Numbered from the stretch's first letter, positions 1 through 11,919 are shown. The stretch is 53,710 bases of DNA from Bipolaris cookei (GCA_002286855.1 NRSV01000087.1:1-53710); one strand, 5' to 3'. Numbers and translations: made by a program. The notes: generated by a model not told the origin, from the sequence alone.

Positions 1-2
1 AA

Positions 3-89
3 ACTTTTTCGCAGCTGCGCGATATGAAAGTTGACCTTCTGGACCTTGCGAGTCAATTGCTGCAATTGCTTTTGATAGAGCTGTCATAG
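3..89 (+). CDS. possible C-terminal end of a gene cut by the left window edge
   Basis: A reading frame is open from the first bases and stops at TAG (87-89). It encodes about 28 residues rich in leucine in a helical pattern (LLDLASQLLQLLLIEL). The look is that of a protein tail rather than random sequence, but there is no second line of evidence and the rest lies outside the window. It could be chance. No function is assigned. Confidence 0.2.
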   Translation, partial: TFSQLRDMKVDLLDLASQLLQLLLIELS

Positions 90-423
90 TGGTGGAGATA
101 TCACGCGTTGAAACTGGTGGGTTGAAATCTTGGCAATGGTGTTGGTGTTGCATTGGGTGATCTGTTGCACGCACCGACCACCTACACTATATCCGGCGCT
201 TGCTAACAGGCTGTAAGCGAGAAGCCTACCTCGACGTCTTATCTTGTCCCAAACCACTTCTGTGCACGTCTCTACTGAGGCTGCGCGGCACGTAACCGAC
301 ACAAAGCAGACCGGGGTAGCTGTGACTGAAGAGGCCATGGCCGTTATGCCAGTCTTGTCACCCATAATATGTGGCCTTGGCACGAACTTGGCATATTGAA
401 AGACTGCCTCACAAGACCGACGA

Positions 424-714
424 TTGAGCAGAGTGACCGCCAAAATTGTCGCGCTACTCTTAGAAGATCAACCTGAAAACACACAGTGCTGCTTTTACCG
501 CACGCGCCTCGCTTCTATACTCCTTCACGCCTTCGAACTGCAAACCCAACATATCCAAGTCCTCGAAGACACAATCGCCCTCATCGCTGATATCAGATCT
601 CTCGACGTAACCTTATCCAAAAGCTCCTTTGACAACCGCATTGCAACCTACAACTTCATCCTCGACCAATGGCTCGACCTCGTAGCCATTTACCTCACAG
701 CAGAACTCGCCTAG
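424..714 (+). pseudogene. truncated copy 1 of an unidentified helical-protein gene
   Basis: An open frame of 96 codons begins at a TTG, not an ATG, so no proper start is visible. It carries the segment LLLEDQPENTQCCFYRTRL followed by an all-helical stretch ending DQWLDLVAIYL, after which it runs into unrelated residues and a TAG. The same protein segment is encoded on the minus strand at 1081-1342, where it continues into a longer C-terminal half, so this copy appears 3'-truncated. About 20 bp after the stop, at 717-768, lies a short segment (reading SSPAAEDRES) that in copy 2 sits immediately upstream of the conserved block. The order of modules therefore differs between copies. I do not recognise the family. 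Functional status is doubtful; it is more likely a relic than a gene. Confidence 0.45.
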
Positions 715-1342
715 GTCATCGCCGGCTGCTGAAGACCGAGAGTCTGCAAAGCCAACTATTGTCGCTATCGGTAAGAAGAGAGTCAATCAGACCACGCAAG
801 CAGCGCATGATTGAGTTTCGACACTCTTCTGTCCATCTCCTCTAAGTCGTCCATTTCTTGTCTGCGTCTCCACAGCGCTTGTTTAACAAGCACGCGCGAA
901 ATACATTGGGACCAGATTGGTACTTCCAACGTTGGGTTCCCCAGCCGCCATTTTTTGAGATCTACCCTGGCGGTATCGAGGTGCTTGTCTTGTACCAAGC
1001 GCTCAGCTGGTGAGAGGGACGCGAGATGCGCGGTCCATGCGGCTTGCGTGCCGTGGAAATTTGCGGCGTTGCTGAAGGCAAGGTAAATGGCTACGAGGTC
1101 GAGCCATTGGTCGAAGACGAAGTTGTAGGTTGCAATGCTGTTGTCAAAGAAGTTTTTGGATAAGGTTGCGTCAAGGGATCTGATATCGGCGATGAGGGTG
1201 ATTGTGTCTTCGAGGACTTGGATATGTTAGGTTTGCAGTTCGAAGGCGTGAGGGAGTACAGAAGCGAGGCGCGTGCGGTAAAAGCAGCACTGTGTGTTTT
1301 CAGGTTGGTCTTCTAAGGGTAGCGTGACAATTTGGGCGGTCG
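433..1342. repeat. inverted duplication, two ~262 bp arms
   Basis: The left arm (about 433-697) and the right arm (about 1081-1342, reverse complement) align almost without gaps. I counted about 16 base differences by eye and about 15 are transitions. The arms are separated by about 380 bp that belongs mainly to the C-terminal half of copy 2. Arm limits are approximate. Confidence 0.8.
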
Positions 1343-1382
1343 GCTCTACAGACACTCGGTCTTCAGCCGCTGGCGGTGACAA
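783..1382 (-). pseudogene. copy 2 of the same unidentified gene, broken by an in-frame TAA
   Basis: Read on the minus strand, this segment encodes PPAAEDRVSVEPTAQIV, then the block shared with 424-714, then a C-terminal half of about 100 residues containing LSPAERLVQDKHLDTARVD and ending at the stop at 783-785. In the shared block the codon that is CAA in copy 1 is TAA here (complement of bases near 1228-1232), which ends the reading frame in the middle. A C to T change in a CA context is the classic RIP product. Upstream of 1382 the frame meets another stop, so the true 5' end or a splice site is not found. The family is unidentified. The full-length ancestor probably had about 200 residues or more in this part. 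Confidence 0.5.
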
Positions 1383-3618
1383 TGCTTCTTATCGTGAAAG
1401 CGCTCTCCGTACCTATAGACTGTAGCATGACAGAATACAAAGACGCTCTTCTTATAGACGTAATGGGGACCACCTGAGCTACAGCTGCATAGGCATGGTA
1501 TTGGTGGTTGTAGATTGTGGCGATGCGATGCGATGAACACGGTATCTGGGCCTGGGGATGTTGCATTGAATCGGCCACCTTCAGGCCTGTGAGAAGCTGC
1601 ATGTGACAATCCCGCCTCCTCAACAACATCATTAATTTAGCATGACTTGAAAGAATACAAGTACATACAGGCAGATGCATGTAGCCGAGCTCCTAGGATC
1701 AAGTGGGGCAGACCATGCGTTTCTGTCAGGAACACACATGAACTGTGCCACAAGAGTCGCATAGGCCATCTTCGTCCCTGGCCCAGTGCGAAGATGTTCA
1801 TTGGTAGCTACGGACTTGTCAGCCGTCTCCGTGCTACTGTCCAGGGTGTACGACGAGGCTTGCATGCCAACAAACCGGCATTCCTACTCTAGTGCTCTGG
1901 CGAGGAGATACTGTGGATCACTGGACAGCCTGATTGGATATTTGGAGAAAGCATGAGAAGGCTTAGCTAGATAGAGTACTACATTGATGTCACAGACTAA
2001 AGCTTTCGCGGAGCCCAACCTAGGGGCTAAGTGTACCGCAATGGCCTCCCTGGGTCCTTTCCAATTTCTTCAGTTGCTTACGTTGGGAACGTTACATTAC
2101 ATCCAAGACGCGTAAGTAATTTCGCTACCCTGTTCCCACCGTCAACCGGCATCGGGACCCGGTCTTCTCTTTTGGGTCGATAGTAGCGTTGTCAGCCTTA
2201 CACCATTTATTGGTGGTGTGTAGCCCGTATTGCCACCGTGCATCTATGCCTGCCATCTGTCCGTGCGAAGAAAGCCTTGCGGAAGAGGAGGCGTGCGCCT
2301 TGAGCCGCGTATGCAGCATCCTAGTGCCACACCGTATCCGCCCCCGTCAAATTCGGACCGTCAATGCCACACTCGTAGCATCATACTGAATCCCTTGTTG
2401 CAAGATAAAGTGGAGTGTGTACAGTGGTTCGCGATTGTGGCTTTACCTCCATAGGCGGCATCTCAAACGTCTAGTCATCACAAGATTAAGAATTGACCAA
2501 TCATGTTGAGTGATCTATTGCTGACGTCTTGCGCTAGTAAGCCGTTTGTGGAAGGCGGGACTGCTCGAAAATGCTACACAGCGGCGTCAAACAGCAATAC
2601 TGATGACTGTATGGAGCAAGTGAGAAATTTCGAATAGCTTATCACTAACAAATTGGATTGATATGTATAGTGAGAGAGCAGAGGGGCTGGGGCACAAAGA
2701 CTAGACATAGAAACACACGAAATAATCTTAGGTCAGCAACATACTTATGATAACTCGTTCGTGGTTTGATTGTTTTTAGGTACATTATTGCGTTTCGTGT
2801 AGGTGCAAGACATGATTAGATTTTGTTTATGCTTCTGCGTAAAGGTGTGAATGCCCAGTTATTCGTGGGTTATGTTCGCAGATCGTATTGCCGTTTTTAC
2901 GACACGGCGATTTCTTGGCGCGTTTGTAGCTTTGGTGACCCGTCATCATCATTATCCTGTGAGTAACCTGACGAGATTTATCTTCCATGACCTACTGGTG
3001 GTTTCGTGATCGTAATCAGCTGTTTTTTCTTGACAAATTGAGATTCTAGGAATAGCTTAGTTTTGCATTTATCAATACGTGTAACTAGATAGATTTGATT
3101 AGATGGACGCAGCTTTCTTGAGCTCATAGGTGGCTGATCTAAGAGGAAATATCGGCGAAGGGCCATTGACAATGTCTCAATATAATTTGGTTTAAGAGTA
3201 TTGACGGTTAGAGCTAGATATCGGGTTCGACGCTAGTGACTTTGTTGATCCATAACAAAAGAGACAAAGGCCACTTTCGTTTGAGACTGCCACGTACGTA
3301 AGGAAGAGTAATGAATCGTGATATTCTGCTGCCTTGGGAGGCTGGTGGCTGGCTTGTGGTAGCATCTGCTACCTAGCGAGGCTGTGTCCAAACCAACGCC
3401 ATGTAGCCAGGTTCATATCAGTCGACGGCCATCTATCCAAACTGGACAAAAGCCGCTTTTGCACAGCCCGCTCCATGTGTATATGATGGCTTGAGGCGCG
3501 CCCTTTGCTTCATTTCAATCCTGGCCCTCTACCATTGTCAAAACGCTTGAACATCACAGGAATAAACTTCAAATTACGTTTTCTAAATTTCTCATCAAAA
3601 TTCATTTTTTCGTAGACA
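1383..3618. other. intergenic region upstream of the Ca2+-ATPase
   Basis: No credible coding region is seen on either strand; the short open frames overlap one another and show no domain or codon pattern. The last 140 bp before the ATPase start are pyrimidine-rich and include a run with CAAAATTC just before the ATG region, compatible with a fungal core promoter and 5' leader. Nothing else is assigned. Confidence 0.5.
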
Positions 3619-6600
3619 ATGAATACTGGAAAACCTGGTCCTCTAACTTGGCCTCCATATCAAACAAGCGCGAAAAGCCAGGCTGGCACAATCACCTCAG
3701 ATCCCTTGCAAACACCAATATCACCAAGTAACGCGTCCACTAGTGGATTATCTACAGTCGTATCAAAATATGATGCAGCAGTGCAGCAAGAGCTGCGGAC
3801 AGAAGCTGCGTCCGATACAGACAACCCCTTCGCCTTTCGACCATCACAGCTGAGTAAGCTTCTCAACCCCAAGTCGCTTGCTATATATCACGCTCTCAGC
3901 GGTCTACAAGGAATCGCAGCTGGCTTGCAATCAGATGTTCATACTGGACTTAGTGCCGACGAGTCCACAGTGCCACGGCAGATTTCCTTTGACGAAGTAA
4001 AGAATTCACAGGCAACCCCCAAAGAGAAGACATCGGACCGGGTGCCCAGAGATGGACAGCCATTTGAAGATCGAATTCGTATCCACGGACGAAATACCCT
4101 ATCATCAAAGAAAGTCACTCCGCTATGGAAGTTAGTATGCAACGCATACAACGACACTGTCCTTATAATTCTTACCATCGCGGCTGCAATCTCGCTGGCG
4201 CTTGGTCTCTATGAAACATTTGGAGCAGAACATCCCCCTGGCGCCCCGGCATCTGTCGACTGGGTAGAGGGCACTGCTGTTGTGGTGGCCATAGTTATCG
4301 TGGTTCTCGTTACAGCATTGAATGACTGGCAAAAAGAACAGGCCTTTGCAAGGCTCAATGCAAAGAAGGAACAGCGCAATGTCAAGGTTACACGGTCTGG
4401 GAAAATCGTCATGATCAGCATCTATGATATCCTAGCGGGAGACGTCATTCACTTGGATCCAGGCGACATTGTTCCTGTGGATGGTATCTTTGTTGATGGC
4501 TCAGACGTCAAGTGCGATGAATCCTCCGCTACAGGAGAGTCAGATGCCATGCGCAAAACACCGGGCGCGGTTGTCACAAAAGCCATGGAGTCTGGTCAGT
4601 CAGTGAAGGATCTCGACCCATTCATCATCTCCGGCGCCAAGGTGCTCGAAGGCGTAGGTACCTTCATGGCTACCTCTGTCGGAGAGCACAGCAGCTTTGG
4701 TAGAATTATGATGTCGGTCCGCGACGAGATTGAGACGACTCCTCTTCAGGAAAAGTTGGGCGGTCTCGCTATGGCCATTGCCAAACTCGGAACTACTGCC
4801 GCTGGTATTCTCTTCTTCGTTTTGCTGTTCCGCTTCGTAGGTGGATTGGATGGCGATACCCGAGATGCTGCGGCCAAAGGCTCCGCTTTCATGGACATCC
4901 TCATCGTTGCGGTAACAATCATCGTCGTAGCCGTTCCCGAAGGACTTCCTCTTGCTGTCACCCTGGCCTTGGCCTTCGCCACAACCAAGATGTTGAAGGA
5001 GAATAACCTTGTGAGAATTATACGAGCCTGTGAGACCATGGGTAATGCCACTGCCATCTGCTCGGATAAGACTGGTACTTTGGTAGGTATTTCCTATCTA
5101 TGCACACTGAGTCAGATTCTAACATTTCGTTTAGACAACAAACAGGATGACTGTCGTCGCTGGTACCTTCGGCAACACTAGATTCGTGCATGCAGATACC
5201 GTCTCGGAGAAGGACGAACCCATTTCGGCATGGGCATCAAAGGTTACACCAGTTGCAAAGGACCTTATCACACAGTCTGTCGCTATCAACTCAACAGCCT
5301 TTGAAGGACAAGAAGATGGAAAGCCATGCTTCATTGGATCCAAGACAGAGACTGCCCTGCTTCAGTTTGCCAAGGACCACTTCGGCCTCGTTTCCCTGGC
5401 AGAGACTCGTGACAACCAACAAGTTATACACATGTTCCCCTTCGATTCAGCAAAGAAGTGCATGGGTGCTGTCCTCAAGCTCCAGAACGGGAACTATCGC
5501 CTTGTTGTCAAGGGAGCGTCTGAAATTCTTCTCGGCTTCTCTTCTTCTTCCGCCAACTTTGCTACCCTTGAGACTCATCCCCTGACAGACGGTGAACGCC
5601 AGAACCTCACTGATACCATCAACGAGTATGCTAGCAGATCGCTCAGGACTATTGGACTTGTATACCGCGACTTCGAACAATGGCCCCCAGCCAGCGCTGA
5701 GATGACTGAAGGTGGCAGTGTTTCTTTCGCTTCTCTGCTGCGCGATTTCATCTTCTTTGGCGTTGTTGGTATTCAGGATCCCATTCGCCCTGGTGTTCCT
5801 GATGCTGTCCGCAAGGCGCAAAAGGCAGGCGTTACTGTTCGCATGGTTACCGGCGACAACATGCAGACGGCTAAAGCTATCGCAACGGAATGTCTCATCT
5901 ACACTGAGGGCGGTTTGGTCATGGAAGGCCCCGACTTCCGTCGTCTTAGCGAAGAACAACTGGATGAGATCTTGCCCCGACTCCAGGTACTGGCTCGTTC
6001 TTCGCCCGAAGACAAGCGCATCCTCGTTCAACGTCTCAAGACTCTCGGTGAGATCGTCGCCGTTACTGGAGATGGTACGAATGACGCTCCCGCGCTCAAG
6101 GCCGCCAACATTGGTTTCTCGATGAACTCTGGTACAGAGGTTGCCAAGGAGGCGTCCTCGATCATCCTCATGGATGATAACTTTACTTCTATCATCACAG
6201 CTCTCATGTGGGGTCGCGCTGTCAACGACGCGGTGCAGAAGTTCCTTCAAGTAAGTCGCACCATACTCGATCCTCTCTAGTTCACAACACTGACGAAAAC
6301 AGTTCCAAATCACTGTTAACATCACCTCTGTCATACTCGCGTTTGTCACAGCCATATACGATGGCGAAATGAAGCCTGTTCTCAGGGCCGTGCAGCTCCT
6401 CTGGGTCAACCTCATCATGGATACCTTCGCAGCTCTCGCCCTCGCCACCGACCCACCTACCGAAAAGATTCTCGACCGCCCACCCCAAGGCAGAGGTCCT
6501 CTCATCACAACCACCATGTGGAAGCAAATAATGGGTCAAAATATCTACAAGACCACTGTCATCTTGGCGCTATACTTTGCCGGTGGCGACATCCTTGGTT

Positions 6601-7133
6601 ATGATCTTTCCGACCCCAACATGCAACTCGAGCTCGATACGCTCATCTTCAACTGCTTCGTCTGGATGCAAATCTTCAACATCTTCAACAACCGTCGTCT
6701 CGACAACAAGCTCAATGTGCTCGAGGGCATCCTCCGCAATTGGGTCTTCATCGGCATCGTCGTCATGATCATCAGCCTCCAAATCCTCATCATGTTTGTC
6801 GGTGGCCGCGCCTTCCAGATCAAGCCCGGAGGCATCGATAGAACTCAGTGGGCTATAAGCATCGTTGTCGGCTTTGTCTGTATTCCCTGGGCTATCCTCA
6901 TCCGCTTTTTTCCCGATGAGTGGTTCGCCGTCATTGCGCGGAGTGTTAGCAGGCCTATTGTTATTGTGTACCACTTTTGCTGCACTGCTGCAAGCAAAGT
7001 TAGAAGGTTGTTTGCTTTCCGTAGCAAGGAGAAGGTCAAGCAGGAAAGAGATGTCGAGGAGGTGGCTGCGCCGACTATTATTATAGTCAATGATGGTGCG
7101 AGTACTGCTGCTGCTAAGGCTAACACTCTTTGA
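3619..7133 (+). CDS. PMC1: P-type Ca2+-transporting ATPase, PMC1/PMCA type (type IIB)
   Basis: The product pumps Ca2+ out of the cytosol using ATP, in fungi usually into the vacuole. I place three exons: 3619-5082, 5135-6250 and 6303-7133, giving 1136 residues, the usual size. The two introns are each 52 bp (5083-5134, 6251-6302), both phase 0 with GT/AG ends; the first has a CTAAC branch site. Visible motifs: TGES near residue 305, PEGLP at 440-444 in TM4 (ion site), the phosphorylation motif DKTGTL with Asp483, KGAS near 614 (nucleotide binding), and TGDGTNDAP from 799. TM1-TM2 lie near 181-234, and a cluster of hydrophobic segments follows 830. The N-terminal 170 residues are fungal-specific in style and the tail is Lys/Glu-rich. 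Intron 1 falls directly after DKTGTL. The gene looks intact. Fungi often have several PMC paralogues, so PMC1 here means family rather than strict orthology. Confidence 0.95.
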
Positions 7134-7470
7134 AAAGAACTTCCGTTTTCAGTCTTTCTTTTCCTTTTTCTTTTTCGAGAAGTATTGTATCATCGACTGA
7201 GTAACGGCGTTACGGTTTTTCTTAGTGTAAATATATGGGATGTCCATCAAATGGTATGTCGTGAGCAATGGGAATATGTGTACCTAGCATTGTCGCTTCT
7301 TGTGGTTCATGTAATGACTTGAGATGGACTTGATGGCTAACGAGCTTAATACGAGGTTGTAGTGGCTTCGGAACTCAATGGCGGAGGACTTGCTGTGTGC
7401 AGGGAAGGCGTCCTCCTCCTACTTTTAGTATTTAGTCGCGCCCTCTTGTGCTAGTTCAAAAGGGAAATAC
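7134..7470. other. 3' flank of the Ca2+-ATPase
   Basis: The T-rich stretch just after the stop (7140-7175) and the AT-rich TAAATATA segment near 7228 suit a fungal 3' UTR and polyadenylation region. No gene is seen. Confidence 0.4.
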
Positions 7471-7850
7471 ATCACCATTTCTTTGGAATCTAGTTCAACT
7501 GCTGTTTTTCGTGCAGGAAAAGTTCCTAGTAACAATCCCCCTAACGCTGCTGCCGCTCTTCTTAATGCCACACACTATATACAACGCAGTTCTCTTTTGA
7601 GCGCTTCACTTTTCGATTCCGGTGCCTCACGCCATATATCTGGAAACATCGGTGATTCTTGTTCTCTTAAATCGGTAAGATGAACATTCATAGTTCGCTG
7701 GACAGTAGAGAATTTTCGTCGATAGTCAAGGTACGGTTCGATTGACTCTTGTAACACCCGATGAACGTTCAAACATCTTCCGATTGCACATCCCTCAACA
7801 ACATAACGCTTACTATTCAGGATGATATTCAAGCTATATTCACTTCAAAC
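7471..7850 (+). pseudogene. Ty1/copia protease fragment, frameshifted
   Basis: The frame at 7483-7683 contains SLFDSGASRHISGN, the aspartic protease signature of Ty1/copia Gag-Pol (DSGAS followed by RH and a Gly/Asn turn). The frame then breaks; in the next frame 7718-7810 reads GTVRLTLVTPDERSNI, matching the position where copia proteins have a G-T-V-x-L stretch after the protease. No integrase, reverse transcriptase or LTR could be identified nearby. The sequence between 7850 and 8230 may contain further decayed pieces but I could not assign them. This is a dead fragment of a retrotransposon. Confidence 0.65.
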
Positions 7851-8451
7851 CAGGAGTTTCATCATGCTATTGGGAGTTTTAAATGTTTCATGTCCTTGAA
7901 GAGCGTTTGAAGATTTTAATCCTGTACCTCAACGCCTTGAATTATCTTCTTGACGAATGCGAGATCGCAAAGTCGACTCATTTTGAGCCAACGAGATACC
8001 GCATCGCGCAGATACGACTGCTAACTTTCTCACTTTACTTGCTAATTCCGGCACACCAAGTTTTCTGGCTGACACGAAGGGACTTTGATCATCATTTTTG
8101 AGACAGCAAATAAATTGAGACCCTCCTGGTATGCGCTCTATGCTGCTATGAGATGGTAGCAAGGCTTCTAGATCGATTCCATACCGCCCTTTAGGAGAAT
8201 TCTTTTTGATTTCACAAGGTGTCTAAAGTAGTACCTTGTGAGCTTCGGCAGACGTAAGGTCCGTGAGACATTTAGAACGATAAAATCGAAGTCTGAGAGA
8301 ATCTAGCTAAAAAGCTGTTGTTGCGACATAGCATATTCGCGTTACTATTCCCACCTAGGTAGGTTACATTCAGGTTTCGAAGACAGGCTTTCGTACTCTA
8401 TCTTATCAACCGTTCTATACCTCCAGAGGTCATGTTTCAAAGTAGCTCTAA

Positions 8452-9900
8452 CTATCCAAACATTTCTCTACGAATTCTTCTGTACGCTCGCTCAAAGAGA
8501 GAGGACTCACTAGGGACTGCCACATACATCCTGTCAGCCCATCTCACTTCAGAACGGTTAGAGGGACACTGCCTCGTGTCAAAAACAGATCTCACGTAGA
8601 TACAGCCTGCTGTCATCTCTGCCTCAGACAACCCAAACACGAGTGTCTCCACATTTGAGGGAACTCGCATGGATAGGCGCCACTCTTCCCACCCGACGTT
8701 GCCATTCATGACCATAGTATCTCTAATTGCAACACAGTGCCACATCTCAGGCGCAGTGACGAGAATCTTGAGCGCTGTCATGTGAGAGAGAGACTGTATG
8801 AGTACGCGCCTTTTATCAGCCTCATCTTCATGAAGGTGAAAGTTTACGTCGAGTATAAGCGTGTGCAAGGTAGCCTCGTGGGGTCTGAGTAGCTCAACAA
8901 AGTCGGCAGGTGAGGGGCCCCAAGGCCCAAGGCCACCTTTCCTGCTGGTATACAAGAAGCTCCTCAAGGCGCTACAGCATTTCAGCAGCGACTGCAGATC
9001 TGATGCTCGTAGACAGCAATTCTCCAATTCAATCTGCCTCAGCGCCAGCATTCTGGACACAAGAGCCAACTGCGAAAGTTCTTGTATCATGGGCTGATGT
9101 TGGGTGAGCTGTGGATGCCTCGAGGTAGCGTGGGACGCCTTTAGGACTCGCAGTCTGCTCGAAGCTAGCAATGGTTGGAAGAAAGCAAGAGGCCATTGCA
9201 GCTCGCCGTCTACTGCACACGCCACCAGCGTCCATAACTCTGAAAAGCCGTGCTTCGGCTGCCAGCTCATGGCATACATATCGCCTGGCACACCATCAAG
9301 AGCAATTTCTCTCACGTTCGGAAGCAGAGCGACCAGGAGTACGACGAGGAGATTTTCGCTGTCTGGACGCAGCCGGTCGCAAAACGTATGATTGCATGAA
9401 TGCACGACGTCGAGATTCGACAGAACAGTAGCAGTACAACGTCTAGTCTCATCGATAATTTGGCCATCACGGGCACTACAGTCAAACCCTACATTCTCTC
9501 GTATCACGCCGGCGTCTCTAGCGGCCTGGACGAGCAGAATATAATCAGCTGCGGGGACCTTTCCGCCTTGAGCATTAATGGGCTCATGCCGCTTATCGCG
9601 GGTCTCATGTAGGGTTCTGTTCGACTCAAGACCTCTGTCCTGTAACGTCTGGGGCGTATTCCATGATCTGAGACTTAGCTTTCGAGTATGTCTGCGTAGC
9701 TCGGGACGATGGATGATTTGTTTGAGGAAAGGCAAGAATGAGCGGCGAAGCTGTGACACATTGCTGTACTCCCGAAACAGCTCGGACTCGGTAGCCAACT
9801 GCAGATGCTTGCACGTGAGAGATAAATTAAGAAGTTCTTGCCGATCCAAGGATGACGCCATCAACTGGAGGAGTTCTGTACTCAACGTAAGGAGCGACAT
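8452..9900 (-). CDS. F-box domain protein
   Basis: Single-exon gene of 482 residues starting at the ATG complementary to 9898-9900. Residues 1-45 form an F-box: TLSTELLQLMASSLDRQELL followed by the Leu/Cys pattern LSLTCKHLQLATE, typical of fungal F-box proteins that bind Skp1 in SCF ubiquitin ligases. The remainder shows irregular leucine-rich segments (for example LRQIELENCCLRASDLQSLL) as in LRR-like substrate-binding parts, but no regular repeat period is clear. The frame is uninterrupted and no intron is needed. The substrate is unknown. Fungal genomes hold many such variable F-box genes, and the context gives no hint of its target. Confidence 0.8.
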   Translation of the reverse strand: MSLLTLSTELLQLMASSLDRQELLNLSLTCKHLQLATESELFREYSNVSQLRRSFLPFLKQIIHRPELRRHTRKLSLRSWNTPQTLQDRGLESNRTLHETRDKRHEPINAQGGKVPAADYILLVQAARDAGVIRENVGFDCSARDGQIIDETRRCTATVLSNLDVVHSCNHTFCDRLRPDSENLLVVLLVALLPNVREIALDGVPGDMYAMSWQPKHGFSELWTLVACAVDGELQWPLAFFQPLLASSRLRVLKASHATSRHPQLTQHQPMIQELSQLALVSRMLALRQIELENCCLRASDLQSLLKCCSALRSFLYTSRKGGLGPWGPSPADFVELLRPHEATLHTLILDVNFHLHEDEADKRRVLIQSLSHMTALKILVTAPEMWHCVAIRDTMVMNGNVGWEEWRLSMRVPSNVETLVFGLSEAEMTAGCIYVRSVFDTRQCPSNRSEVRWADRMYVAVPSESSLFERAYRRIRREMFG

Positions 9901-10625
9901 AGAGGGCTATGTGCGAAGCGCAAATTACGTAGCGGACATCAAACGACTACTAAAGGCATTCGCCTTGTTCCTCTGACTGTTCCCTTTCGAAGACGTTCAG
10001 AGTCAGTCAATGTGATAGGCTATCGGTGGGAAAGAGCGCGCTACCAACATTTTTTCATGTTGATGTACAGGCAAGCTGTCAGCACGACGCAAGCCACCCT
10101 GGGTCATCACTGACAGTAAGCGGGTGGTCTAGGATACGTAGCTCATATATGGCTCTTATCCTGTGGCTGGTTGTCCTAGCAGATATACTTTCTCCGCGGA
10201 CCTCTGATAATTAGACTCAGTAAGAGACAGACTGTCTATGGTGAGTAAGGCCTGAACACTAGGTCTTTTCCAGTCACAGTACAACTTCAGAACACTTCCC
10301 AGATGGGGGCAACAGCATGCTGCAATTCAGTTTGGGCATACTTGCAAGTCAGTTTTTTTATATAATGCCGTATTCAATACACAAGGCTCGTATTTTTGTG
10401 CCTACATTTATATCATGTTTATTGCTGCATATTGCAGCTGAATCAAAAAAATCATTGCAGCGTGATGGACATTTGCGTGGATATACATTTCATGGAGGCA
10501 GTAGTACACACAACTAGTGGGCACCATACTGATAACCCACTCCGCAGTAGCAGGCACAGCTCACCCGGCATCGAACAGACGATTGGTAACTTTACCTCTC
10601 TTGTGCACAACCGCCAACTTTGCAG
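9901..10625. other. intergenic, no gene recognised
   Basis: This lies between the 5' end of the F-box gene and the 3' end of the MFS remnant. Only short overlapping frames without domain features are present. The segment near 10340-10460 is A/T-rich. It should hold the F-box promoter on its left side. Confidence 0.4.
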
Positions 10626-11919
10626 CTAGTTCTTCATATCAAAGGGATTTTTTGGATTAGTAGCGCACTTGTGTAATGTATGCACTTGGGTCGTCGGATG
10701 TTTCAAGGTTTTAGGATGCGATGACACACTATTAGTGCTTTGTTCACTTATCTGGCTTTCTCGCCCATGCTCCTCTCTACCCGCTACGAATGATCCGCAG
10801 CTCAGCAGAAACGTCGCTAGTGATACAAGTGACAAGGCTAGCCATATTGTGCGCAAAGATTTCTCAGTGGCATGAGTCAGGATCTGCTTGTCTTCCGCGC
10901 TCGACATCTGCTGGATTGAGTACATAAGTGTAGTAGCATATCTGGTCATATTGTCGGCCTCGCTGCTGAACTTGGTCGATCCAAGATTGCTTCGCAACAC
11001 GCGCTGAAACACAATCCCAACGATGACTAGGCCTGAGGCACTTCCCAAGTAGCGTGCGAAGACGAAAATCATAGTCGCTTTCTCCACGCGGGTGCTTTCT
11101 TGAGCACTATATGCTAAGGCTGGCAGAAGAACGCCGATGCCGAACCCGGAGAGCAGGTTCAGAGATACATCTGATGCAGCCGACTTCTCTGCACCGAGCA
11201 AGGCTAGCAGACCCATTCCAATCGCCGTACAGAACCAGCCGAGTAAAACTGTGCTGCTGTGGTGCAGTCGGAGCCACCGCACAAGTACTAGTACGACCCC
11301 GGCACACGGAGCCATCATTAGCGTCTGTGGCAACAGGAAGATAGCCGTAGTGATCGCAGACCGGTTCTTGACAACTCGGTAGTATATGGGAAGAAAAAAG
11401 AGTAGCGCGTACATCTGCGGTGCGTTAGATGAAACATGTTCCCGGAGCTGCATGGAGACCTACAAGCAATCCTAGCCAAAAGGCACCCCCAAAAATGACG
11501 ATATTTTGTCCTTCTTTGAGCAGCTTCAGACCATGTAAAGGCTCCCCGGAAACATCTCTGCTTCCTAGCGGAAATGAAGCGCTGGCTGGCCACAGTTCCC
11601 TGACGATAAGCAGCAAAAGGAAGACGCCTCCAGTGGCGATCGGTGCAATCACTTGCCATTCATTCCATCTATAGAGGCTACCAGCAAAGCTCAAGCCCAC
11701 GAGCAGAGGTACGACAGACATTACAAAGAGTATGATATCTACGAAAACCAGATCTGAAAGTTTCTTGGTAGGAGGTTCAGTATTGGAAACATCCCTGCTG
11801 TTACGCGCAGAGGCTTTGGGTTCTGCGGTCGAGGTGTCTCGGCCAGGAAGGTCGCTACTGTTGTATACAAGCACACCAAGTACAATGCACGTGGGTATGT
11901 TGAGACGAAAAATCCAGCG
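10626..11919 (-). pseudogene. MFS drug-type transporter, 5'-truncated
   Basis: The minus strand encodes the C-terminal two thirds of a 14-helix major facilitator (DHA2-like). The visible part begins RWIFRLNIPTCIVLGVLVY, a segment normally found about 170-200 residues into these proteins, and continues through several membrane segments to a stop at 10626. A 49-bp intron (11463 down to 11415, donor GTAGGT, branch CTAAC, acceptor CAG) joins FWLGLL to MYALLFFLPIYY in phase 0, so the apparent frame change there is splicing, not damage. An acceptor-like TTAG sits directly before RWIF at 11920, but upstream sequence to 12330 gives no helices 1-4 and no start. The possible donor that leaves a 60-bp intron yields an unconvincing upstream exon. 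I infer loss of the 5' third. Confidence 0.7.

Noticed and set aside
84..443. 119-codon minus-strand frame
   Set aside because: Its composition is not protein-like, it has no domain, and it overlaps the start of the conserved segment on the other strand.
5447..6517. 356-codon minus-strand frame across the Ca2+-ATPase
   Set aside because: It is the antisense shadow of a well-supported exon whose motifs all lie on the plus strand.
7929..8162. Minus-strand frame of 77 codons, considered as a pogo-type helix-turn-helix
   Set aside because: The match to the motif was too weak and no other transposase part was found beside it.
11412..11463. Apparent frameshift in the MFS gene
   Set aside because: A 49-bp intron with donor GTAGGT, branch CTAAC and acceptor CAG explains it and restores a continuous membrane helix.
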